From assembly GCA_026008535.1 (NCBI GenBank), contig BRKX01000001.1, positions 69,762,317-69,826,316 of the forward strand: a stretch of DNA of 64,000 nucleotides. Reading direction: 5' to 3'. Below the pieces are notes generated by a model. It saw nothing but the letters and a program-made list of their open reading frames with translations. It did no database searches and was not told the origin of the DNA. Shown one piece after another: positions 58,764 through 64,000 of this stretch. Source of the stretch: Perilla frutescens. Taxonomy: Eukaryota; Streptophyta; Magnoliopsida; Lamiales; Lamiaceae. How positions within the stretch are numbered: the first letter of the stretch is position 1; every line of letters starts with the position of its first letter. A program made the translations under genes and the position numbers.

Positions 58764-59760
58764 TATATATTGGGGGTTTTATTTTATTTTGTTAGAATTT
58801 TTGAAATAAGGGGGGTATAAGTACAAAAATGTCTAATGTAATAATATTTATATTTCTATTAATTTTGGAGGCTGTGAATAGGAAAATGGGGATTGTGTTT
58901 AGAATTTTCCTAAAATTTCAATTTAAACTATTTTATACACTAAATAATGAAACAAACTACCCTATTTGTTTGATAGCTTACATTATATATATTCGAGTGT
59001 GCATTGTTAAAATAAAAATTGTCACCTGAATTAATAATCCATGGCATTTTTTCTAAATAATTTGTCACCTGAATTAAACAAAACTTAAATAATTAACAAG
59101 TTGTCACGAGGCATGGTTATATTTTAAAAATGCAAATTTGGATATAATTAACAAGTTTTCATGAACATTTAGGTTTTTCCTTGGGACTTCAATAAAGAGA
59201 ATGACGACCTTGTTAAGTGTTCCATTTACCCAATACCAGCCCAACAATAAAAGTCCAAGAAGCCCACAATCTCTCTCTCTCTCTCTCTCTCAGAAGGCCC
59301 TAATAAATTCAATGTATAGAGTTTACTGTACATGGTCAATAGGGTGTGACACACACAGACACCACATGCATTTTATAAGAAAATTCAATTTTCTTCGACA
59401 AGACTTGGAATAAAATAATCTCTTTACGAAGACTTTCATCTCAATAGGGGTATAATCAAATGGTTTTCATGCTGAAAATCAACCCCTTCTCTTCATAGTT
59501 GCTAAGGCGTGGGTGTCAAGTAGTTGAATCAACAACCACATCATTTACTGTTAACAATGATAGATGAAGGGATCAAACAATGTAAATTTACCTGCAAGTC
59601 AACATCCATACAACAATCAATAGCTTTTTTTCAAGAATCTGAATACTTTGTCCCTGGCAACTGCAAAATTACACGAAAAGAGCACCGTCGCGTTGTTTCT
59701 TGACTTTCATCGTCCCCTGCGTTCGATTTCTTCAAATTTGATTTCATAAGTGGTATCTCA
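58764..59760. other. AT-rich spacer and leader of the choline-transporter-like gene
   Basis: No gene is supported. A (CT)n tract lies at 59271-59291. The last 200 bp are the probable 5' UTR of the next gene; no TATA box was confidently placed. Confidence 0.5.
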
Positions 59761-61126
59761 ATGCAGATACAGGAAAGAAATGATGCCCCCTTAGAGATGA
59801 GGAGGGAGGGGAACTTTCTCACCAAGATTTTTAAGTACCTTTTTTGTATACAGTTTCTCCTGATCATGATCCTGGAGTTTTATCTCACAGTTCGTGGTGT
59901 CATATCGGCTTCTGATAATCATCGTTTCCACCAGAAGAAATGGTACATCCCGGTCCTCTCATCGACAGTCTGCGCAGGAATTGTAGGATTTGCATGGCAA
60001 TTGTTCACAAGTTGCAATGCTCCGAGAGCGTTCAAGGCTACATTCTTCATCAGCCCTCTTCTTACTTGTGCATATGGGATTTTACTCGTCTCCATAGGCT
60101 CTCCAGGGAGTGCAGCAGCAGCTGTATTTGCTCTAGTTTCTGCTGTAGTTCAATCCATATACGCGTGTTGGGCCCATCCAAGGTTTCAGCATGCTAGCAA
60201 GATTCTAGTAGTTTCAATTGCATATCATCCTCCAAGAGTCAAAACTGTAGTACCTGTATCAATATTTGTCTGTATTCTCTATTCCACTATCTTAATGTCG
60301 GGAGTTGGGGGAGCCACGGCAACTGGTACGAAGCTCAATACTCTGTTCATATTCCTGAGCCTTTTGAGTTTCACATGGACACTGCAGGTAGCAAGACACA
60401 TTATGTTTGTCACCGTATCACACACCAAATTCATGAAATTTGCAAGTGGAACCGAAGTTCAATTCAAAACAGCAGTAAGAGACTCGGTTAAATACACCAT
60501 GGGGAGCATCTGCATCGGCTCAATTCTTGTACCAGTCCTTGGTGTCATCCGAGGTTCAGCTCGTGCCATAAGCTTGGTTTCTGGAGACGTGGATGAGTTC
60601 ATGTTCTCGTGTGCAAATTGTTGCGCAGGAGTAGCTAAAGGGCTCGTAGCCTATGGAAATAGATGGGGATTTGTTCAGGTAGGGGTGTACCACAAAGGAA
60701 TTGTGCAGGCTTCAAAGGATACATGGGAGATGTTTCGAAGGATTGGAATCGAAAAGTTGATTAATACTGACCTCACTAGTTCATTTTGCTTCCTGAGTGG
60801 CGTTGTAGCCGGATCTTTCTGTGCATTGGTTGCCGGAACTTGGGCTCTTCTCGTCCAAAAAAGCTATGCAACAGAAGTGTCCCTGTACACATTCTTAGCA
60901 GGATACTTAGTGGTAAGAACCCAAGTCCTATAGACAAAAGCAACATTGTGCTAAAAGTTGTAAATCAATTTTTAACTTCTACAAAATGCAGAATAGAGTG
61001 GCCATGGCATGGATCCAAGCTAGCGTCGCAGCATATTATGTTGCTTATGCAGAAAACCCACAAAACCAGCAATTTGATGGTACCGTTCCAGATTACATTC
61101 AGGCGCTACAGAGATTACAGGGATAG
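59761..61126 (+). CDS. Choline transporter-like (CTL/PNS1, SLC44-type) membrane protein, two exons, 428 aa
   Basis: Exon 1 is 59761-60912 (GTAAGA donor) and exon 2 is 60992-61126 (AATGCAG acceptor, TAG stop), joined GYLV|NRVAMAWIQ. About ten hydrophobic segments are visible, from FKYLFCIQFLLIMILEFYL onward. The family signature region is present: VARHIMFVTVSHTKFM, then SVKYTMGSICIGSILVPVLG and FSCANCCAGVAKGLVAYGNR, AYVQVG-type text (FVQVGVYHKGI), and a C-terminal YYVAYAENP. Plant CTL proteins are plasma-membrane or trans-Golgi proteins; family members affect choline and lipid homeostasis and vesicle traffic. The N-terminus is short, about 20 residues before the first helix, so an upstream exon is possible. 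No in-frame defect. Confidence 0.88.
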
Positions 61127-62693
61127 GGTGCATGGAGTTGTTCCTCGGCCACACACACAATCTATGTTCTATCCACAAGGACCACAATGGGAAACAATAC
61201 GACATTGGAACTGCAAATGAAATTTTTTCATTCCATTATCTTTAATTATATTGTTTTGTACAGAGAGAAGTCATTTACTACCTTCAATGAGTGTATTGAG
61301 ACTATATTATGTTCACGAAATGCAATTAGCTCTGAGTACAAGCAAGCAGGTCTAAATCCATCTACTGAATTAAATTCAAATTCTTTGTTTTTTGACTACT
61401 TTCTACTTCGAGAAATTATTGGTAAACAGAAATCCTTGAAATGCAAAGAAGAAGAAACTGGGGAAGAACTCCAAACTGCAACTCTGGCAGTACGCAAGTA
61501 CTATGGAAAATACTATTATATCAAGAGAAACTATGAGCAGCTCTATCTTGTTTGCTCACTTTCTATGATAATGAGTTCTACCTATTAATGATAAAACAGA
61601 TTGTAGTGGATTAATATCAAGAACCAACCTTAAATATCGACACATGATGGTGCAAGTCTGCAACTACAGAGATTAATAACAATTTCACACAACAAAATCA
61701 TAAAGAAGATTTTTGAAGAAAAAATTAGCCGATACCTAGAATCCTAAACAATGAACTTTGACAAAGATTTCCTCAACTCTCCTAGACAGTACATATAAGG
61801 CTGAACCTAGACAAGTAAAGCTCGTTTAGCTCAATGATGATTCTCTTTAACACGTTCTCTCAGCAAAAGATAGGCTAAATGGCTTCTCAATTATTTCCTC
61901 TGGAATAGGTTTATCACAACAAAAGAGAGATCCAAGGCTAGTTCTCTGCCTACAGGCTTACTCCTCACAACCTTCTCCACTGATCAACAATCACAATATT
62001 CTGCTCAAGTGTTCAACCAGAAAAGATGAGCATTGTCATTGCATATAGCAAATAAGTTCCCAGGCAACAAAAGCACATCAGTAGTAATAATGTTGGAATC
62101 AACCATAACAAACTCCAAGCTGTCTAGATTATAAATGAGACTGTCCACTTGTTCCCAAAATGAGTTAGATGAGGAATAACAAGTAGTATTCTACTCAATC
62201 ATGTTACGGTGCAATAGATATTACAATGTAATGCAACAGCCACCGCATTCCATGATCTTTTATTGCACATAAATGTAGTACCCATCCAGTTGGTCGAAGC
62301 ATGATGCACTGGCTGTGAGAGCAGCACATTACTTCATGTTACATTATACATCACCAAATAGAAAGGACACTACAAGAAGTAATATTTCGAGCTCCCACCA
62401 CCAAAAGAACTGATCATATAGGTATGCTGGTCTCATAAAAACTGATCAAGAGCAAAGATCGAGCAAGGCAATTGATAAACTTAGTTTCACCAAATGTGCA
62501 TACATCCACACAATTATTCTTTCAATGAAAACCCCATGAAACTAACAACAATTGAAGAATGGATCATATGATCTCAGCTCATACTACATCCTCATTTGTT
62601 TCTCCTGATTCCAATTTTCTAGCCAATTCATTCCTCATTCACTTGCATTTTGAGAAATACATTCTTTCTTGAAAAAATATGCTTTAAACTAAT
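61127..62693. other. 3' flank of the CTL gene, no gene recognised
   Basis: Open frames here have no family likeness. Base composition is slightly higher in GC than the deep intergenic parts, so it may hold UTR or intron sequence of a neighbouring transcript. Confidence 0.45.
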
Positions 62694-63050
62694 CTAAAAA
62701 CATGTTCTTTTAGATGCTGCACATGGTGTACTATCCAAGTACTGTATCCACCATAAATTTTGGCAAATGCAGGTAAAATAGACTTCGTGTAGTTCACCAA
62801 ATATAGCATAGTTCGTAAACGAAAAGGACAGACAGATTAGAAGCACTAACCCGAGGCGAACACGAAGAAGTAGAAGAGGCCGAGCCCACTTCGATCTTGC
62901 GATTTTCATATGATAATTGAAAGAGGAATCTGGGGCAATGAGAACATTGAAGAAGGCGCCATTTTTTAGAGCACGTTCAATCTTCCGAACGAACGAAAAA
63001 GATGAATTAGGCTTCGATAATGTGGGTTGATTTCGATGGAGTGTCTGCAA
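62694..63050 (-). other. Possible 5' exon of an unrecognised minus-strand transcript
   Basis: A 118-codon open frame lies here on the minus strand. The part around 62860-63050 has gene-like composition (TCGTTCGGAAGATTGAACG, CTTCTTCGTGTTCGCCTCGG) and ends at a GGGTTAGT-like donor near 62854. The protein has no motif I recognise. A shorter ATG frame, starting MAPSSMFSLPQ, also begins here near 62962. It could be a leader exon or a non-coding RNA. Confidence 0.2.
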
Positions 63051-64000
63051 CTGCTCAACAGAGCAGAAAATAAGATTCTAGCTTAATTTAAGCTGAAATT
63101 AGTGTGCGCACAAACTTCAGATTAAATTTCAGCTGCAAAAACCTTAAACCTTGAAGCAGGGAAAAAAAGTAAGAAAGAAAGGAATGGATTCATAATTCAT
63201 TGTTCTATTGAAACTAGGGAAATTCTATAACGCGCGTAATCTCGTTAATCGTCGAGTAAGATTTGTGACTAATGATTAAAATATGTAGAAATTTGTATTT
63301 TGAATTAAGTGTTTATTTACTCTGGTTGGACTTCTTCACTAAAAAATCAAAATTTGTACAAGTTTGTATTTTGAATTAAGTAGGACTTCTTGACTAAAAG
63401 TCAAAATTTGTAAATATTTGATAACTTTCTTGCATACAAAAATATTATTAGTAAACACATGTAGCTTAAAAAGGAACTTCTATATATTGTGCGAAGAATG
63501 CTTTTAAATGGAAACATAAAATACAACTCACTTTCTAAACACTATCCATTCAAATTTTGAAATTTCAAAATTTATAAATACAATTTATAAATTTCTTTCT
63601 AATTATCTTCTTTCAAGTAGATAAATAGACGAGATCGTATCTCATAAGCATCATATATTATAAATTCCACGAAAAGTTCTGATCGGGCCTAAATATATGT
63701 AGCTTGAAATAAGTAAATAGGGGTAAGGAACATTTATTGAGAATTTTAAAAAAAAAAAATCATATTTGAAGAATATATAATTTTGAAACATTGAACAATA
63801 AGATCATAATGTTCATAATAACACTTCCGTAAGCTACATTATTAAAGTGAAGTAGTATGCTTTTCTTTTCCGAATTTAAGTGGTTTGTTGATATGCTTAT
63901 AAGTTATAAACAATTAGAGAATTTATTATTTCTATTGTGTGGACAATGGAAACAAAACGATACAAAAGGGCCCAAGCCCAATTTGAGTAGGAATTTTGGT
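63051..64000. other. AT-rich intergenic region to window edge
   Basis: No gene or element end is supported. Two partly similar GACTTCTT.ACTAAAA.TCAAAATTTGTA phrases at about 63329 and 63384 suggest a short local duplication. Confidence 0.45.

Noticed and set aside
61187..61588. 133-codon plus-strand frame after the choline-transporter-like gene
   Set aside because: It starts inside the likely 3' UTR, has no recognisable domain and no supporting splice structure.

Overview
This window is nuclear DNA from a flowering plant, most likely a eudicot. It is very AT-rich, the genes have GT-AG introns with long AT-rich introns, and the gaps hold plant MITEs, hAT and MULE derivatives and solo LTRs. 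No organelle, bacterial or viral genome segment was seen. The species cannot be fixed from the sequence alone.

Genes in order: a FAR1-RELATED SEQUENCE gene running off the left edge (complement 1-1307); a decayed signal-peptide-peptidase-like fragment (1752-2074, +); an inverted 5' fragment of a BRF1-type TFIIIB gene (about 3580-6935, +); a four-helix membrane-protein exon of unknown function (7552-7946, +); a GT47 exostosin-type glycosyltransferase (10393-12775, +); two tandem BRF1-like genes on the minus strand (copy A 16018-19721, with a nonsense codon; copy B 21166-32603, apparently intact); an intronless multiple-C2-domain transmembrane protein (42318-45296, +); a STIG1-type secreted cysteine-rich protein (52709-53140, -); and a choline-transporter-like protein (59761-61126, +). 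The genes are not functionally linked.

The main story of the left half is a BRF1 family that has been copied and broken in several ways. BRF1 is the TFIIB-like subunit of the RNA polymerase III initiation factor. Copy B is long and looks functional. Copy A is compact, has lost one intron exactly, and carries an in-frame TAG at codon 79. Copy C is an inverted fragment holding exons 1-3, with a 1.84-kb solo LTR inside intron 2. Its last exon is in splice phase with the membrane-protein exon just downstream, so a chimeric transcript is possible.

The gaps hold many transposable-element remnants whose ends and target duplications can be read directly: three solo LTRs (4259-6095, TSD GTTGT; 39634-40604, TSD AACAT; 48341-49700, TSD GATTT), three hAT-type non-autonomous elements with perfect 8-bp TSDs, three Stowaway-like MITEs, two copies of one Tourist-like MITE, a foldback MULE MITE, and an 800-bp repeat present twice in opposite orientation. 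The least explained structure is a run of four spaced tRNA-like A-box/B-box pairs at about 48016-49905. One of them is split exactly by a solo LTR. It lies in what looks like an old, nested LTR region.
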